DNA from: CAZCYE01 sp964502775
GTDB taxonomy: Bacteria; Actinomycetota; Acidimicrobiia; IMCC26256; PALSA-555
Direction of reading: 5' to 3'
Assembly: GCA_964502775.1 (NCBI GenBank)
Contig: CAZCYE010000094.1
Coordinates: 1 to 5,206, forward strand
Length of the DNA: 5,206 nt
Shown: positions 4,928 through 5,206 of the stretch, in pieces
Layout: each line of letters starts with the position of its first letter
Numbering within the stretch: position 1 is the first letter of the stretch
The notes under the pieces: generated by a model
Databases searched by the model: none
Told to the model about the DNA's origin: nothing
What the model saw: only the letters and a program-made list of their open reading frames with translations
Program-made: the position numbers and the translations under genes

Positions 4928-5206
4928 GCCGGTCCTGCCTCCTCGCAGGGCACGCATGTGGGCAACGCGGGAATCCACGAGCGTGGCCGTGCCGATGTCG
5001 ACACGATGCCGTACCGGGCCGTCGACGCTGCTCGCGCCCGCCTCGGCTCGGGCCTCGGCCTCGGCCAGCGTCGCGCCGAAGCCCACGAACGCCACCGCGC
5101 GCGAGCCGGTGAGCACCGTGCGGGCGTCGTGGCGGCGCGTCGCGGCCCAGTAGTGCCGCGTGTCGGGGTCCGCTGACGCGGGCACCTCGATCACATCGCC
5201 GTCACC
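4919..5206 (-). CDS. purD: C-terminal fragment of a PurD-like phosphoribosylamine-glycine ligase (GARS)
   Basis: The frame is open from the window edge (starting GDGDVIEV) to TGA at 4919-4921, giving about 95 residues of a longer protein whose start lies outside. The pattern VLTGSRAVAFVGFGATLAEAEARAEAGASSVDG...HRVDIGTA matches the end of the GARS C-domain: a glycine turn and beta strand, G-F-G-A-T-L-A-E-A for the family's 'alGdTleeA', and RVDIG (DIG encoded at 4991-4999) for the near-terminal 'RkDIG'. The GDGDVIEV segment likewise corresponds to the family's 'GDvI' element. PurD joins glycine to phosphoribosylamine using ATP in the second step of purine synthesis. The ATP-grasp core is not visible, the usual 'H-AGT' segment is only loosely matched (HYWAATRRHDA), and about 25 residues extend past DIG, ending in a Gly/Arg-rich tail. 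A related ATP-grasp ligase is therefore possible. It converges on the DUF3499 gene. Confidence 0.6.
   Translation of the reverse strand, partial: GDGDVIEVPASADPDTRHYWAATRRHDARTVLTGSRAVAFVGFGATLAEAEARAEAGASSVDGPVRHRVDIGTATLVDSRVAHMRALRGGRTGGA

Overview
This window is about 5.2 kb of very GC-rich DNA in which nearly every real codon ends in G or C. A DUF3499-family gene, a family I know only from Actinobacteria, and several possible TANNNT-type start signals point to a high-GC actinomycete. An Acidimicrobiia-like or uncultured lineage fits, but the exact taxon is an inference. A run of exactly 100 N (2652-2751) shows the sequence is a scaffold, probably a draft or metagenome assembly, so linkage across that point is only as good as the scaffolding.

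Left of the gap, two genes run leftward in the same reading frame with a 27-nt space. The first is a PYROXD2/phytoene-dehydrogenase-like FAD oxidoreductase (1026-2579). The second is an ABC1/UbiB/AarF-family atypical kinase (998 to the window edge), cut off at its HGD catalytic motif. Right of the gap, a second FAD oxidoreductase of the same superfamily but a different subfamily runs rightward (2782-4371). The two flavoproteins are therefore divergent, and whatever promoters lie between them are mostly hidden in the gap. The substrates cannot be read from sequence. An amine-oxidase/phytoene-desaturase fold beside an ABC1 kinase suggests lipid, isoprenoid or quinone chemistry, but this is inference.

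After the second flavoprotein come 158 bp without a convincing ordinary gene. This stretch holds a possible hairpin terminator, two close palindromes (4458-4473 and 4478-4491), a TACCGT -10-like hexamer inside the second palindrome, and a possible 11-codon leader peptide. The leader's stop overlaps the start of the DUF3499 gene (4530-4898) in an ATGA junction. The DUF3499 protein has a CxxxxC...CxxH zinc-ribbon-like pattern and a good Shine-Dalgarno. It converges, with 20 bp between stop codons, on the 3' end of a leftward gene that looks like the C-terminal domain of PurD (glycinamide ribonucleotide synthetase). A GC hairpin sits on that junction.

I see no tRNA, rRNA, CRISPR array, insertion sequence or phage gene. 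The region reads as ordinary chromosomal metabolism. The less ordinary points are the regulatory layout upstream of DUF3499 and two 9-bp tandem repeats, one in the kinase gene and one in the right-hand flavoprotein gene.
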